From NCBI GenBank assembly GCA_002709085.1, contig PAPR01000025.1, positions 33,796 to 97,795 of the forward strand: a DNA stretch of 64,000 bases, given 5' to 3'. Below the pieces are notes generated by a model. That model was not told the origin of the DNA, searched no databases, and saw only the letters and a list, made by a program, of their open reading frames with translations. The DNA comes from Pseudooceanicola sp. GTDB lineage: Bacteria > Pseudomonadota > Alphaproteobacteria > Rhodobacterales > Rhodobacteraceae. A program made the translations under genes and the position numbers. Of this stretch, positions 1-9,057 are shown piece after piece; the first letter of the stretch is position 1; every line of letters starts with the position of its first letter.

Positions 1-330
1 CTCTTTGAAGTTCTCATCATGCGCCATGTAGCCAAAGCTGTAGAGATGCACCAAAGCCGACACAGTGGTGACGACGATCAGCATGATCGAGGTCAGCCGG
101 TCAAGGCGAATACCCCAGGACGTGGAAAGCGTGCCGCTTTCGATCCAGCGCAACAGCTCGATGTGCTGGGTCTGCTCGGGCGTGGTGAAAAAGACGATCC
201 ACGACAGGACACAGGCGAGGAACAGCAGCCCCGTGGTGATCCATTGCGCACCCTGAATGGTGATGAGGCGCCAGCCGAACCCGGCGATCAGCGCGCCAAT
301 GAGCGGGGCAAAGAGGATGATCGAGACCAT
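1..330 (-). CDS. nuoL: NADH-quinone oxidoreductase subunit L, 5' part only
   Basis: This is the N-terminal 110 codons of the large antiporter-like membrane subunit of complex I, which carries protons across the inner membrane during NADH:ubiquinone oxidoreduction. The frame runs off the left edge of the window, so it is truncated by the window and not broken. It starts at an ATG (complement of 328-330), four bases beyond the nuoK stop. The visible residues begin MVSIILFAPLIGALIAGF and form hydrophobic helices followed by RLDRLTSIMLIVVTTVSALVH-type sequence typical of NuoL. Gene order nuoK-nuoL supports the call. Confidence 0.9.
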   Translation of the reverse strand, partial: MVSIILFAPLIGALIAGFGWRLITIQGAQWITTGLLFLACVLSWIVFFTTPEQTQHIELLRWIESGTLSTSWGIRLDRLTSIMLIVVTTVSALVHLYSFGYMAHDENFKE

Positions 331-334
331 GGTT

Positions 335-640
335 TCAGCCTTTCATCACGTTGACGTCTTCGACCGCGATCGTGCCGCGGTTGCGGAAGAAGCAGACGAG
401 GATGGCGAGGCCGATGGCGGCCTCTGCGGCGGCGACCGTCAGAACGAACAGGGTGAACACCTGCCCGGCGAGATCCCCAAGGTAGGACGAGAAAGCCACC
501 AGGTTGATATTCACTGCCAGCAGCATCAATTCGATGCTCATCAACAGGATGATGATGTTCTTCCTGTTGAGGAAGAGCCCGAAAATCCCGATGACGAACA
601 GCGTCGCCGCAACCGTCAGGTAATGTTCAATACCGATCAT
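335..640 (-). CDS. nuoK: NADH-quinone oxidoreductase subunit K
   Basis: Small membrane subunit of complex I (101 residues, the normal length). It has three predicted transmembrane helices. The conserved glutamates of the proton-transfer path are visible: the one in the [13 protein letters not shown] segment (about residue 37) and the one in [12 protein letters not shown] (about residue 72). It acts with NuoJ, NuoA and NuoH at the junction of the quinone site and the membrane arm. nuoL follows 4 bases downstream. Upstream, a 135-base gap with a small inverted repeat separates it from nuoJ, the only clear spacer in this part of the operon. Confidence 0.95.
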   Translation of the reverse strand: MIGIEHYLTVAATLFVIGIFGLFLNRKNIIILLMSIELMLLAVNINLVAFSSYLGDLAGQVFTLFVLTVAAAEAAIGLAILVCFFRNRGTIAVEDVNVMKG

Positions 641-701
641 CCCAGTCCCCTCAGACCTTCGCGTTTCTTGTTTTCCGGGTCCGGATCACCGCCCGGCCCC
701 G

Positions 702-719
702 TGACGGTTCAGACCGTCA
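702..719. repeat. inverted repeat between nuoJ and nuoK
   Basis: TGACGGT-TCAG-ACCGTCA is a perfect 7-bp stem with a 4-base loop in the 135-base gap between the nuoJ stop and the nuoK start. There is no T-run on either side, so it does not look like a classical terminator. It could stabilise or process the transcript, which is inference. Confidence 0.6.
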
Positions 720-775
720 GATCTTGCAACCGGACCGCGCGACGCCACCGAGGCCCGAGCGCGGTCAGCGCCTCT

Positions 776-1381
776 TCAGAGGCCCTGCCCCGGCTTGACG
801 TCCTTCAGCTCCATCGCCTTGGCCGGATCACGCCACATCTGGTGCAGCACGTTCTGGCGCTTGACGTCAGTGCGATGGCGCAGCGTCAACACGATGGCCC
901 CGATCATCGCGACCAGCAGCACGAGACCCGCCAGCTGGAACAGGATGAAATAGCGATCATAGATCAACAGCCCCAGCCCGCTGGTATTCCCGCCCTCGGG
1001 GGCGATGGCCAGGCGGTTCGCCTCGGCCATTTCCGACGCCTCCCAAGAGCCGAAGGCCAAGCCGAACTGCATCAGCAGGATCACCCCGATCAACAGGGCG
1101 AGCGGCATGTACTTCGCCATCTCGGCCTTGAGCGCCGAAAAGTCGATATCCAGCATCATCACGACAAACAGGAACAGCACCGCGACCGCGCCGACATAAA
1201 CGATGATCAGCAGCATCGCGATGAATTCAGCCCCCAGCAGGACAAACAGCCCCGCCGAAGACAGAAAGGCAAGGATCAGCCAAAGCACCGAATGCACCGG
1301 ATTGCGGCTGACCACGGTGAACAGGCCACCGACCAGCGTCGAGATGGCGAACAGGTAAAAGGCCAGTGACATGACGGTCAT
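776..1381 (-). CDS. nuoJ: NADH-quinone oxidoreductase subunit J
   Basis: Membrane subunit of complex I, 201 residues, with five predicted transmembrane helices. The segment around residues 55-75 ([20 protein letters not shown]) is the hallmark helix with the pi-bulge region of NuoJ. It couples quinone reduction to proton movement together with NuoA, NuoH and NuoK. Its ATG overlaps the stop of the upstream carboxymuconolactone-decarboxylase-like gene (ATGA), implying translational coupling. A second in-frame ATG lies three codons later, so the exact start is slightly uncertain. Confidence 0.93.
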   Translation of the reverse strand: MTVMSLAFYLFAISTLVGGLFTVVSRNPVHSVLWLILAFLSSAGLFVLLGAEFIAMLLIIVYVGAVAVLFLFVVMMLDIDFSALKAEMAKYMPLALLIGVILLMQFGLAFGSWEASEMAEANRLAIAPEGGNTSGLGLLIYDRYFILFQLAGLVLLVAMIGAIVLTLRHRTDVKRQNVLHQMWRDPAKAMELKDVKPGQGL

Positions 1382-1800
1382 TCGGCGTTCCCTTCCTTGT
1401 CGGCGTCGTCGCGATCTTTCATCACGTCGTTCGCGATTTCACCCGCCTTGGTCATCGCGGGTATTCCGGCAAACATCGACATCTGCGTGATGCATTCACC
1501 GATTTCCTGCTTCTTCGCACCAATTTCCAGCAAGTGACGGACGGTCATGCGGATCTGTGCCTCGGCATGAGCCCCTTGCATGGTCAGGCCAGCCAACGTC
1601 AGGAAAAGGCGGGTCTTGGCGTCCAGCCCTTCCTTGTTGACCGTGTTGCCAAAGGCCATCTCCATCCATTCCTTGGGCATCGTTGGCCAAAGGCTGTCGA
1701 ACCCCTTGGGGGTGAATGTCTCAAGCGCCGGGTTCATGGATTTCATCATGTCCTGCGCCTGAGCCATCATGACTTCGAACGGGGTTTTCTGATCACTCAT
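1378..1800 (-). CDS. carboxymuconolactone decarboxylase (CMD) family protein within the nuo operon
   Basis: A 140-residue soluble protein. The middle and C-terminal parts ([55 protein letters not shown]) match the CMD/AhpD fold pattern, in which an ALGAxxxL helix is followed by E-I-E-x6-YAGxPA. The CxxC redox pair of AhpD peroxidases is absent (only one cysteine, in the ECITQ segment), so a thiol peroxidase role is unlikely. The N-terminus ([22 protein letters not shown]) resembles a phasin-like amphipathic helix. It lies between nuoI and nuoJ and overlaps nuoJ by 4 bases. Function unknown; co-expression with complex I is the only contextual clue. Confidence 0.75.
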   Translation of the reverse strand: MSDQKTPFEVMMAQAQDMMKSMNPALETFTPKGFDSLWPTMPKEWMEMAFGNTVNKEGLDAKTRLFLTLAGLTMQGAHAEAQIRMTVRHLLEIGAKKQEIGECITQMSMFAGIPAMTKAGEIANDVMKDRDDADKEGNAE

Positions 1801-1905
1801 GAACGGACCCTTCCGGCTGCCCCGCGGTGCGGGCAGACATCGCGCCCGCGCGACGCACAGGTCCGCGCGCCGTCGCGTCAGTCAACATATTTTGGTCGGC
1901 AAGAT

Positions 1906-2403
1906 TCATCGGTAAGGCGCGTCGATTTCCAGGTTGCGGGCAATCTCGGCCTCCCAACGGTCGCCATTGGCGAGCAGCTTGGCCTTGTCGTAGAACAGTT
2001 CTTCGCGGGTCTCGGTGGCGAATTCGAAATTCGGCCCCTCGACGATGGCATCGACCGGGCAGGCTTCCTGGCAGAATCCGCAGTAGATGCATTTGGTCAT
2101 GTCGATGTCATAGCGCGTGGTGCGGCGCGAGCCGTCCTCACGGGGTTCCGCGTCGATGGTGATCGCCTGCGCCGGGCAGATCGCCTCGCACAGCTTGCAG
2201 GCAATGCAGCGTTCTTCGCCATTGGGATAGCGGCGCAACGCATGTTCACCGCGAAAACGCGGCGACAGCGGGCCCTTTTCATGCGGGTAGTTCAGCGTCG
2301 CCTTGGGTTTGAAGAAGTACTTGAAGCCCATCTTGAACCCCTGCCAGATATCAAACAGCAGGAAGTATTTCGCCGCACGGGTATAGTCGACTTGTTGCGT
2401 CAT
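1906..2403 (-). CDS. nuoI: NADH-quinone oxidoreductase subunit I
   Basis: The 8Fe ferredoxin-like subunit of the complex I connecting arm, carrying clusters N6a and N6b. Two CxxCxxCxxxCP motifs are visible: C66, C69, C72, C76 and C105, C108, C111, C115. The start [10 protein letters not shown] gives 165 residues, the usual length. The frame stays open a further 23 codons upstream, but that would overlap nuoH, so the internal ATG one base from the nuoH stop is preferred. The next gene downstream is the CMD-like gene, about 105 bases away. Confidence 0.96.
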   Translation of the reverse strand: MTQQVDYTRAAKYFLLFDIWQGFKMGFKYFFKPKATLNYPHEKGPLSPRFRGEHALRRYPNGEERCIACKLCEAICPAQAITIDAEPREDGSRRTTRYDIDMTKCIYCGFCQEACPVDAIVEGPNFEFATETREELFYDKAKLLANGDRWEAEIARNLEIDAPYR

Positions 2404-2404
2404 A

Positions 2405-3445
2405 TCAGCCTCCAATCGCCCAACGGGCATAGGCCCCGCCGAGGAGTTCGAATTTCGCGAGGAATGCGACAATCACCACCCAGACCAGCGACAGCGGCAG
2501 GAAGACCTTCCAGCCGATCCGCATCAACTGGTCATAGCGGAAACGCGGCACGATGGCCTTGACCATGGCAAAGACAAAGAACACCAACAGAATTTTGCCC
2601 AGGAACCACAGGAACCCGTCCGGCAGCCCCGGAATGGGTGACAGCCAGCCGCCGAGGAACAGCAGCGAGGTCAACGCACACATCAGCACGATGGCGAAAT
2701 ATTCACCGATCATGAACAAAAGGAACGGGGTTGAGGAATATTCCACCTGATAGCCGGCAACCAGTTCGGATTCCGCCTCCGGCAGGTCGAACGGCGGACG
2801 GTTGGTTTCCGCCATGGCCGAGATCAGGAAGAGGAACAGCATCGGGAAGTGCGGCAGCCAGTACCAGGAAAAGATGCCAAAGCGTCCATCCTGCGCCGCC
2901 ACGATATCCCCGAAATTCAAGGACCCCGTGGTGATGATCACACCGATGATGATCAGGCCGAGCGAGACCTCGTAGGAGATCATCTGCGCCGCAGAGCGCA
3001 GCGAGCCGAGGAACGGATATTTCGAGTTGGAGGCCCAGCCCCCCATGATCACGCCGTAGACTTCAAGCGAGGAGATCGCCATCACGTAAAGGATCGCGAC
3101 GTTGATATCAGCCAGAACCCATGTCGGGTTGAACGGAATCACGGCCCAGGCAATCAGCGCGAGGGTAAAGGACAAGAGCGGCGCGAGGAAAAAGACGAAC
3201 TTGTCCGCGCCCGCTGGCACCACGATTTCCTTGGTGATGTATTTGCCGAAATCCGCGAAGGATTGCAGCAGGCCAAAGATGCCAACGACGTTCGGCCCCT
3301 TGCGCAACTGGACCGCCGCCCAGATCTTGCGGTCCGCGTAGAGCAGGAAGGCCAGTGCCACCAGCAAGGGCACCACCAGCAGCAGAACCTGACCAAGCGT
3401 CAGAAGCAGGATGCCCATGGGGTGCGTGGTAAAGAAGTCAGCCAT
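2405..3445 (-). CDS. nuoH: NADH-quinone oxidoreductase subunit H
   Basis: Membrane subunit at the quinone-binding chamber of complex I, 346 residues with about eight hydrophobic helices. Family signatures are visible: [21 protein letters not shown] near residues 43-63, the acidic loop [21 protein letters not shown] near residues 212-232, and a C-terminal [14 protein letters not shown] segment. It sits between a lipoprotein gene (6-base gap upstream) and nuoI (1-base gap downstream). Confidence 0.96.
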   Translation of the reverse strand: MADFFTTHPMGILLLTLGQVLLLVVPLLVALAFLLYADRKIWAAVQLRKGPNVVGIFGLLQSFADFGKYITKEIVVPAGADKFVFFLAPLLSFTLALIAWAVIPFNPTWVLADINVAILYVMAISSLEVYGVIMGGWASNSKYPFLGSLRSAAQMISYEVSLGLIIIGVIITTGSLNFGDIVAAQDGRFGIFSWYWLPHFPMLFLFLISAMAETNRPPFDLPEAESELVAGYQVEYSSTPFLLFMIGEYFAIVLMCALTSLLFLGGWLSPIPGLPDGFLWFLGKILLVFFVFAMVKAIVPRFRYDQLMRIGWKVFLPLSLVWVVIVAFLAKFELLGGAYARWAIGG

Positions 3446-3451
3446 TGGTCC

Positions 3452-3859
3452 TCACACCGTCGGTATTCCGTTGATCTTGCAGTTCTCGACCGTCACTTCG
3501 GCGTCGATCGTGCGCAACCCGGCGGGGATCGCCGCCGAGATGGTATAAATCGCATCTGCCTGCCAGAGGCCAGAGACTTCGGCAGTTTTTGTGCGCAAAT
3601 GACGCGCGAATCCAAAGCCACGGATCAATGTGTACTGCGCCGCGGCACATTCTGCGTAAGTTGAGACGTCTTCAGCACCGCGCGCGCCACGCATCTTGAC
3701 GTGAAATGCCACGAGGTCATTGTCCAAGAGCCGGGTCTCGATCCCCTCGTAGCGCGCGCTGTCCGGCGCGCCCGTCGCGACCGGCGCCGCACCTGTGACG
3801 TCTCCGGCCGGAGTGCAGGCGGCCAGGGCCGCCGCGACTATGAGGGACGCGCGGATCAC
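3452..3859 (-). CDS. predicted lipoprotein within the nuo operon (between nuoG and nuoH)
   Basis: A 135-residue predicted lipoprotein. A short N-terminal hydrophobic stretch ends in a lipobox-like AALAACTP, with the lipidated Cys at residue 15. The mature part holds a Cys pair (AECAAAQY and a C-terminal VENCKING), which could form a disulfide in the periplasm. The order [23 protein letters not shown] resembles the lipoprotein encoded at 6632-6979 by eye, but no homology is proven. Its ATG overlaps the nuoG stop (ATGA), so it is probably co-translated with NuoG. No function is recognised. Confidence 0.75.
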   Translation of the reverse strand: MIRASLIVAAALAACTPAGDVTGAAPVATGAPDSARYEGIETRLLDNDLVAFHVKMRGARGAEDVSTYAECAAAQYTLIRGFGFARHLRTKTAEVSGLWQADAIYTISAAIPAGLRTIDAEVTVENCKINGIPTV

Positions 3860-5874
3860 TCAGCCGCGACCGGGGCCGCCGCGCGCGCCGCGGCGTTGGC
3901 CGACAGTTCGGCCAGAACCTGGCTTGCGCGTGCAATCGGGTTGGTCAGGTAGTGATCCCGGATGGCGGGCACGAAATGCGCGTCGCCCATGTCGTCCACG
4001 GCCACCGGGGCCCAGTCGTTGGACGGCACGGCATCGACCTTCTTGAGGTGCGGAACCGCCGCGATCAAGGCCTTGCGCAACTGCGCGAGGCTGTCGAACG
4101 GCAGCGCCTCACCGGTTTCAGCCGACAGCGCGCGCAGGATGGCCCAGTTCTCCTTGGCCTCGCCGGGGGCGAACCCGGCGCGCAAGGCCAGTTGAGGCCG
4201 CCCTTCGGTATTTACGAACAGCCCGTTTTCCTCGGTATAGGCCGCGCCTGGCAGGATGACGTCGGCACGGTGCGCGCCGCGGTCGCCGTGGCTGCCCTGA
4301 TAGATGACAAAGGACCCATCGCCGATTTCGACCTCGTCCGCGCCGAGGTTGTAGACGACGTCCGCGCCGTCAATCGCGGCGCTCAGCCCGCCGTCGGTTA
4401 CGGCGCCGATGTCCAGCGCGCCGACGCGGCTGGCGGCCGTGTGCAGGACCATGAACTTCGACTCGGTGATTTCGGCAAACTTCATCGCATGGCCCAGGAC
4501 GGCGGCACCGTCGGCCTCTCGCAGCGCCCCCTGCCCGACGATGACGATGGTGCTCTTGCCAATCGCGTCGCCGTCATGGTTCGCCGTCATCTTGGCCAAG
4601 GCAGCGCGGTCGGCCCCGATGTGATAATATTCGTAGGTGAGATCGACGGCCGGCCCGACCACGCCGACCTTGGCGCCGTTCAGCCAGGCCTTGCGAATCC
4701 GGGCGTTCAGTACCGGCGCTTCGTCACTCGGGTTGGTGCCGATCAGCATGATTGCATCGGCGGTATCGATATCCTCGATCCGCGCGGTTCCGACGTAGGC
4801 CGAGCGGTTGCCGGCCGGCAACCTCGCGCCATCGGTACGGCATTCGACCGAACCGCCCAGCCCCTCAACTAGTTGTTTCAGCGCAAAGGCGGCCTCGACC
4901 GGGGCCAGATCACCGATCAGGCCGGCGACCTTGCGGCCCTTCATCGCCTCGGCGGCCTTGCTCAGCGCTTCGGGCCATGTGGCGGGGCGCAGCTTGCCGT
5001 TTTCACGGATGTAGGGTTTGTCCAGACGCTGGCGGCGCAGGCCGTCCCAGACGAAACGGGTCTTGTCGGAAATCCATTCCTCGTTCACGCCATCATGGTT
5101 GCGCGGCAGGATACGCATGACTTCGCGCCCCTTGGTATCCACGCGGATGCTGGAGCCGAGCGCATCCATCACGTCGATGGTCTCGGTCTTGGTCAGCTCC
5201 CACGGGCGGGCGGTGAAGGCGTAGGGCTTGGAGACCAGCGCGCCGACCGGGCAAAGGTCGATGATGTTGCCCTGCAAGTTCGAGTCGAGCGTCTGGTTGA
5301 GGTAGGAGGTGATCTCGGCATCCTCACCGCGTCCGGTCTGGCCCATCTGGCTGATCCCGGCGACCTCGGTGGTGAAACGCACGCAGCGGGTGCAGGAGAT
5401 GCAGCGCGTCATATGAGTTTCGACCAGCGGGCCGAGGTCCAGATCCTCGCTCGCCCGCTTGGGTTCGCGGTAGCGGCTGAAATCCACGCCGTAAGCCATT
5501 GCCTGATCTTGCAAATCACACTCGCCGCCCTGATCGCATATCGGGCAATCGAGCGGGTGGTTGATGAGCAGGAATTCCATCACGCCTTCGCGGGCCTTCT
5601 TGACCATGGGCGAGTTGGTCTTGACCACGGGGGGCTGTCCCTCGGGCCCGGGGCGCAGATCCTTGACCTGCATCGCGCAGGAGGCGGCGGGTTTCGGCGG
5701 GCCGCCGACGACCTCGACCAGACACATCCGGCAGTTACCCGCGATGGAGAGGCGTTCGTGGTAACAGAAGCGCGGAACCTCGATCCCTGCCTGTTCACAG
5801 GCCTGAATGAGGGTAAGCTTGGGATCGACCTCGACTTCGTGGTCGTCGATGATGATCTTGCGCAGGTCAGACAT
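3856..5874 (-). CDS. nuoG: NADH-quinone oxidoreductase subunit G
   Basis: The 75-kDa-type subunit of the peripheral arm of complex I (672 residues), carrying electrons from NuoE/F towards NuoI. Cluster ligands are visible in order: [2Fe-2S] C37, C48, C51, C66; N5 H106, C110, C113, C119 in the [19 protein letters not shown] motif; N4 C158, C161, C164, C208. No Cys set for an additional N7 cluster is apparent, as expected for mitochondrial-like alphaproteobacterial enzymes. The C-terminus is molybdopterin-oxidoreductase-like and ends in an Ala-rich tail. It overlaps the downstream lipoprotein gene by 4 bases. Confidence 0.97.
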   Translation of the reverse strand: MSDLRKIIIDDHEVEVDPKLTLIQACEQAGIEVPRFCYHERLSIAGNCRMCLVEVVGGPPKPAASCAMQVKDLRPGPEGQPPVVKTNSPMVKKAREGVMEFLLINHPLDCPICDQGGECDLQDQAMAYGVDFSRYREPKRASEDLDLGPLVETHMTRCISCTRCVRFTTEVAGISQMGQTGRGEDAEITSYLNQTLDSNLQGNIIDLCPVGALVSKPYAFTARPWELTKTETIDVMDALGSSIRVDTKGREVMRILPRNHDGVNEEWISDKTRFVWDGLRRQRLDKPYIRENGKLRPATWPEALSKAAEAMKGRKVAGLIGDLAPVEAAFALKQLVEGLGGSVECRTDGARLPAGNRSAYVGTARIEDIDTADAIMLIGTNPSDEAPVLNARIRKAWLNGAKVGVVGPAVDLTYEYYHIGADRAALAKMTANHDGDAIGKSTIVIVGQGALREADGAAVLGHAMKFAEITESKFMVLHTAASRVGALDIGAVTDGGLSAAIDGADVVYNLGADEVEIGDGSFVIYQGSHGDRGAHRADVILPGAAYTEENGLFVNTEGRPQLALRAGFAPGEAKENWAILRALSAETGEALPFDSLAQLRKALIAAVPHLKKVDAVPSNDWAPVAVDDMGDAHFVPAIRDHYLTNPIARASQVLAELSANAAARAAAPVAAE

Positions 5875-6013
5875 GGTCTCTCACTTTGCTTCCGTCTTGC
5901 CGGGTTGAGACCGGCTTGTTCTTGTCAGCCGATCCGGGACCGGCGGGCTTGGGTTTCCTCCGGCGCGCAGAGCGCCAGAGGACAGGTCGGGTCGCGGCGC
6001 ATACCGCATGGCG

Positions 6014-6415
6014 TCACCGCAGGAAAGCGCCGATCTGGCTGTTCGCGGCCATTTCCATCCGCCCCAGCTTGCACAGGTCTTGCGTCGCCTTCGGGTCGAG
6101 CCCCTTGGCGCGCACATAGGCTTCGCCCATCTTGCGCATCCGGGCCTTTTCCGCGTCGCTTTTGCGGTAGGTGTCGATCTCTTCCTTGGTGTAGCCCATG
6201 GATTTCGCCTTCCCGGCGAGGTTCCACAAAAAGGCCAGCCCCTTGGCGGTGCGGGGCTTCAGTTCGGTGCATTTGTCGCTGATTTCGATCGCCATGGCGA
6301 CGGCAAACATCTGGTTGTCGATCGCCGGCACGTCGCGCAGCGGCGTTTTGGCAGTCGCGGCGCTCGCTGTGCTCGCCACCAGGGTAAGGATCAGGGCAGT
6401 TGTCTTCAGGCGCAT
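6014..6415 (-). CDS. exported DUF5333-like protein within the nuo operon
   Basis: A 133-residue protein with a typical signal peptide: MRLKT, a hydrophobic core, then a STASA-AT cleavage region near residue 20. The mature part is helical and charged, with two cysteines (SDKCTELK and DLCKLGRM). I recall a Rhodobacterales-specific family named DUF5333 in this operon position; the match is from memory. The ATG at the signal peptide is chosen because the upstream in-frame extension encodes unlikely sequence through an intergenic hairpin. It is likely periplasmic and lies between nuoG and two lipoprotein genes. Confidence 0.75.
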   Translation of the reverse strand: MRLKTTALILTLVASTASAATAKTPLRDVPAIDNQMFAVAMAIEISDKCTELKPRTAKGLAFLWNLAGKAKSMGYTKEEIDTYRKSDAEKARMRKMGEAYVRAKGLDPKATQDLCKLGRMEMAANSQIGAFLR

Positions 6416-6459
6416 GTCGGGTTCCCTTTCTTGCAGCCAGGGACAGCCAAATCGGCCGC

Positions 6460-6480
6460 CCCATCTGCTGCGCAGATGGG
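6460..6480. repeat. hairpin upstream of the DUF5333-like gene
   Basis: CCCATCTGC-TGC-GCAGATGGG is a perfect 9-bp stem with a 3-base loop, about 45 bases upstream of the DUF5333-like start and inside the 216-base gap after the lipoprotein gene at 6632. The lack of a T-run argues against a factor-independent terminator. It may be an RNA processing or stability element dividing the nuo transcript, which is inference. Confidence 0.6.
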
Positions 6481-6631
6481 TGTCAGGGGCGTTGTTATGC
6501 AATGACAAGCCGCCCAAGACATTGATATGCGGGAAAAACCGCTCATTCCGCCGCAACCCCGCCGGCGTGGTTCTGCCGTTGGCCGAGGTCAAGCACCACG
6601 GTCGATCCCGAGAGGTGATATGCGCAATAGC

Positions 6632-6979
6632 CTACCATCCGGCGCATTCCCCACGCATGACAAGGGCGCCGTTGACGATGGGCAACTGCGCATCCTCAAC
6701 ATCCGGCGACACGACCCAGGTCAGATCGGACCGGCCAAACTGGCGAATGCAATATTCGTTGGCTTTCTGACGAGCAGCTTCGCGCGCACCGATGAGCGAC
6801 CTGCCCGCGTCATTGACCGTGACGCCAAAGGCCGCACGGTCGTCGCGATTGCGGTCGAGCTTTACCCGGAAGAAATGTCCGTCATAAGCTTCGCGATTGC
6901 CGAAAGGATTTCCGCCGTTCTTTGCGCAAGCGCTCAGCGCCGTCATCGCAACGAGGGCAAGGATCAGGGTGCGCGTCAT
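6632..6979 (-). CDS. predicted lipoprotein within the nuo operon (nuoF-nuoG interval, second)
   Basis: A 115-residue predicted lipoprotein. Starting at MTRTLILALVAM the hydrophobic stretch ends in a lipobox-like TALSACAKN, with the Cys at residue 17. The mature domain has two further cysteines (NEYCIRQFG and the C-terminal GECAGW), suggesting one disulfide. The start is the internal ATG; the frame continues 21 codons upstream without a signal-like sequence. No function is recognised. It lies 64 bases downstream of the lipoprotein gene at 7044-7526. Confidence 0.72.
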   Translation of the reverse strand: MTRTLILALVAMTALSACAKNGGNPFGNREAYDGHFFRVKLDRNRDDRAAFGVTVNDAGRSLIGAREAARQKANEYCIRQFGRSDLTWVVSPDVEDAQLPIVNGALVMRGECAGW

Positions 6980-7043
6980 GCCGCGTCTCCGCAATACGGC
7001 GCGACAGGGGAGGTCGCGGGTTTCACAACAAGGATCGCACAAG

Positions 7044-7526
7044 TCATTTGCACACCCCCATCAAGGTCCAGGCGCCATCGATCAGATAGCCGGCCCCATA
7101 ATACTTGGTCGCGTCAGTTCCGGCCACCGGGCGGGCGATCAGCGCTGCCTTGGCCGGGGTCCAGCCGGGACGATCCACACAGCTGGCCGAGGCAGCGGCA
7201 ACCGCCTTTTCATGCTCGGCCTCCGTCATCGGGTGGCCGTCGGCGTGATTGACCCGCAGCGCCGGAACGCCGCCATCCACAATGGTGAAGGGCGCATCGA
7301 CCCGTGTCCCCAGCACCCAGGCATCCGCACGCCGACCCGGCGGTGAGGCCAGCGGCACAAAGGCCACGTCAAACGCGCCCTCGAAGATGTCTACACGAGT
7401 TGCCCCCGCCGCGCGGTCAATCCAGCTGTCGCGGATGCTCGCAGGCGTGCAGGCCGCCAGGCCGGCAGCTGCGACGAGACCCATGACGGACACGGAACGG
7501 ATATGGCGCGACAGGCCCATGGTCAT
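7044..7526 (-). CDS. predicted lipoprotein within the nuo operon, overlapping nuoF
   Basis: A 160-residue predicted lipoprotein with a basic N-terminus ([13 protein letters not shown]), a hydrophobic core and a lipobox-like GLAACTPAS (Cys about residue 26). The mature part is beta-rich, with a Cys in the [11 protein letters not shown] segment and a C-terminal LMGVCK Cys. The ATG overlaps the nuoF stop (ATGA), so it is coupled to NuoF translation. A second ATG two codons later is also possible. No family recognised. Confidence 0.75.
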   Translation of the reverse strand: MTMGLSRHIRSVSVMGLVAAAGLAACTPASIRDSWIDRAAGATRVDIFEGAFDVAFVPLASPPGRRADAWVLGTRVDAPFTIVDGGVPALRVNHADGHPMTEAEHEKAVAAASASCVDRPGWTPAKAALIARPVAGTDATKYYGAGYLIDGAWTLMGVCK

Positions 7527-8809
7527 TCGGCCGCCACGGGGATGCGCTTGTGCTTGATACGGTCTTCGATCACATCGCGGAAGTTGCGGATCAAACCCTG
7601 GATCGGCCAGGCGGCGGCATCGCCGAGGGCGCAGATGGTGTGCCCCTCGACCTGCTTCGTCACGTCCCAGAGCATGTCGATCTCTTCAGGGTCCGCCTCG
7701 CCCTTCACCAGACGCTCCATCACCCGCATCATCCAGCCGGTGCCTTCGCGGCAGGGCGTGCACTGGCCGCAGCTTTCATGCTTGTAGAACTTGGCCAGAC
7801 GCCAGATCGCCTTGATAATATCGGTCTGCTTGTCCATCACGATCACCGCCGCCGTCCCGAGGCCCGAGCCAAGCTCGCCCCTGAGGTAGTCGAAATCCAT
7901 GACGGCGTCTTTCATCTTTTCCCCGCGGACACAGGGCACCGACGACCCGCCGGGGATCACCGCCAGCAAGTTGTCCCAGCCGCCGCGAATGCCACCGCAA
8001 TGCTTGTCGATCAGCTCTTCAAAGGTGATCGACATCGCCTCTTCGACGACGCAGGGGTTATTGACGTGGCCAGAGATCGCGAACAGCTTGGTACCTGCGT
8101 TGTTCTCCCGCCCGAAGGAGGAGAACCACTCAGGCCCGCGTCGCAGGATGGTCGGCGCAACCGCAATGGATTCCACGTTGTTCACGGTGGTCGGGCAACC
8201 GTAGAGGCCAGCACCGGCCGGGAACGGCGGCTTCATCCGGGGCATGCCCTTGCGCCCTTCGAGCGATTCCAGCAGCGCGGTTTCTTCACCGCAGATATAG
8301 GCCCCTGCGCCGTGGTGCAGGTAGATGTCGAAATCCCAGCCGGACTTCGCCGCATTCGGCCCGACGAGGCCCGCGTCGTAGCATTCATCGATCGCGATTT
8401 GCAGCGCCTCACGCTCGCGGATGTATTCACCGCGCAGGTAGATGTAGCAGGCGTTTGCGTTCATCGCGAAAGAGGCGATCAGGCACCCTTCGATCAAGGT
8501 GTGGGGATCGTGGCGCATGATCTCCCGGTCCTTGCAGGTGCCGGGCTCGGATTCATCGGCGTTGACCACCAAATAGGCGGGACGGCCATCGCTTTCCTTC
8601 GGCATGAAGGACCACTTGAGCCCGGTCGGGAAGCCAGCGCCCCCCCGGCCCCGCAGACCCGAGGCCTTCATCTGGTCGATGATCCAGTCGCGACCCTTCT
8701 GGATAATGCCAGCGGTTCCATCCCAATGGCCACGGGCCTGCGCGCCCTTGAGCGAGCGGTCGTGCATCCCGTAGAGATTGGTGAAGATGCGGTCCTGATC
8801 CTTGAGCAT
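7523..8809 (-). CDS. nuoF: NADH-quinone oxidoreductase subunit F
   Basis: The NADH- and FMN-binding subunit of complex I, which takes a hydride from NADH and passes electrons through FMN to cluster N3. It is 428 residues. The FMN/NADH glycine-rich stretch [10 protein letters not shown] is at residues 54-63, followed by [10 protein letters not shown] at 82-91. N3 ligands are C347, C350, C353 (CGQCTPC) and C393 (HTICALGD). It overlaps the downstream lipoprotein gene by 4 bases and follows the DUF5337-like gene after 3 bases. Confidence 0.97.
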   Translation of the reverse strand: MLKDQDRIFTNLYGMHDRSLKGAQARGHWDGTAGIIQKGRDWIIDQMKASGLRGRGGAGFPTGLKWSFMPKESDGRPAYLVVNADESEPGTCKDREIMRHDPHTLIEGCLIASFAMNANACYIYLRGEYIREREALQIAIDECYDAGLVGPNAAKSGWDFDIYLHHGAGAYICGEETALLESLEGRKGMPRMKPPFPAGAGLYGCPTTVNNVESIAVAPTILRRGPEWFSSFGRENNAGTKLFAISGHVNNPCVVEEAMSITFEELIDKHCGGIRGGWDNLLAVIPGGSSVPCVRGEKMKDAVMDFDYLRGELGSGLGTAAVIVMDKQTDIIKAIWRLAKFYKHESCGQCTPCREGTGWMMRVMERLVKGEADPEEIDMLWDVTKQVEGHTICALGDAAAWPIQGLIRNFRDVIEDRIKHKRIPVAAE

Positions 8810-8812
8810 GCT

Positions 8813-9049
8813 CTACCCTTTGTTATCCCGGCCTTGGCCATTCTGGCGCGCGCGCCAAATTTGTGTCGCTACCACCAGCGCCCAGACAAAGGCGGCGATG
8901 GCGAGAAAATCAATCAGAAGCGCATAGCGTCCCGGCAGTCCCAATCGGGGTCCGATCACCTGCGCCGCGATCCAGAGCAGCATTGCCCCGGCGATCACCA
9001 GCGCCACCATCCGGCCCTTTCTCGCGTTTGCCTGATCCTGATCAGTCAT
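8813..9049 (-). CDS. small DUF5337-like membrane protein within the nuo operon
   Basis: A 78-residue protein starting MTDQDQANARKGRM with two predicted transmembrane helices (about residues 15-33 and 41-60) and a basic C-terminal tail. It resembles the Rhodobacterales family I recall as DUF5337. The ATG at 9047-9049 has a GAGG motif 7 bases upstream; a TTG four codons earlier would overlap the previous stop and is the alternative. It lies between the membrane-anchored H3TH protein and nuoF, 3 bases before nuoF. Confidence 0.75.
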   Translation of the reverse strand: MTDQDQANARKGRMVALVIAGAMLLWIAAQVIGPRLGLPGRYALLIDFLAIAAFVWALVVATQIWRARQNGQGRDNKG

Positions 9050-9057
9050 ATGTTGCC

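Noticed and set aside
3452..7526. The lipoproteins at 3452 and 6632 as recent duplicates
   Set aside because: They share a loose pattern of cysteines and a helix-strand order, but the sequences are too different by eye to claim homology.
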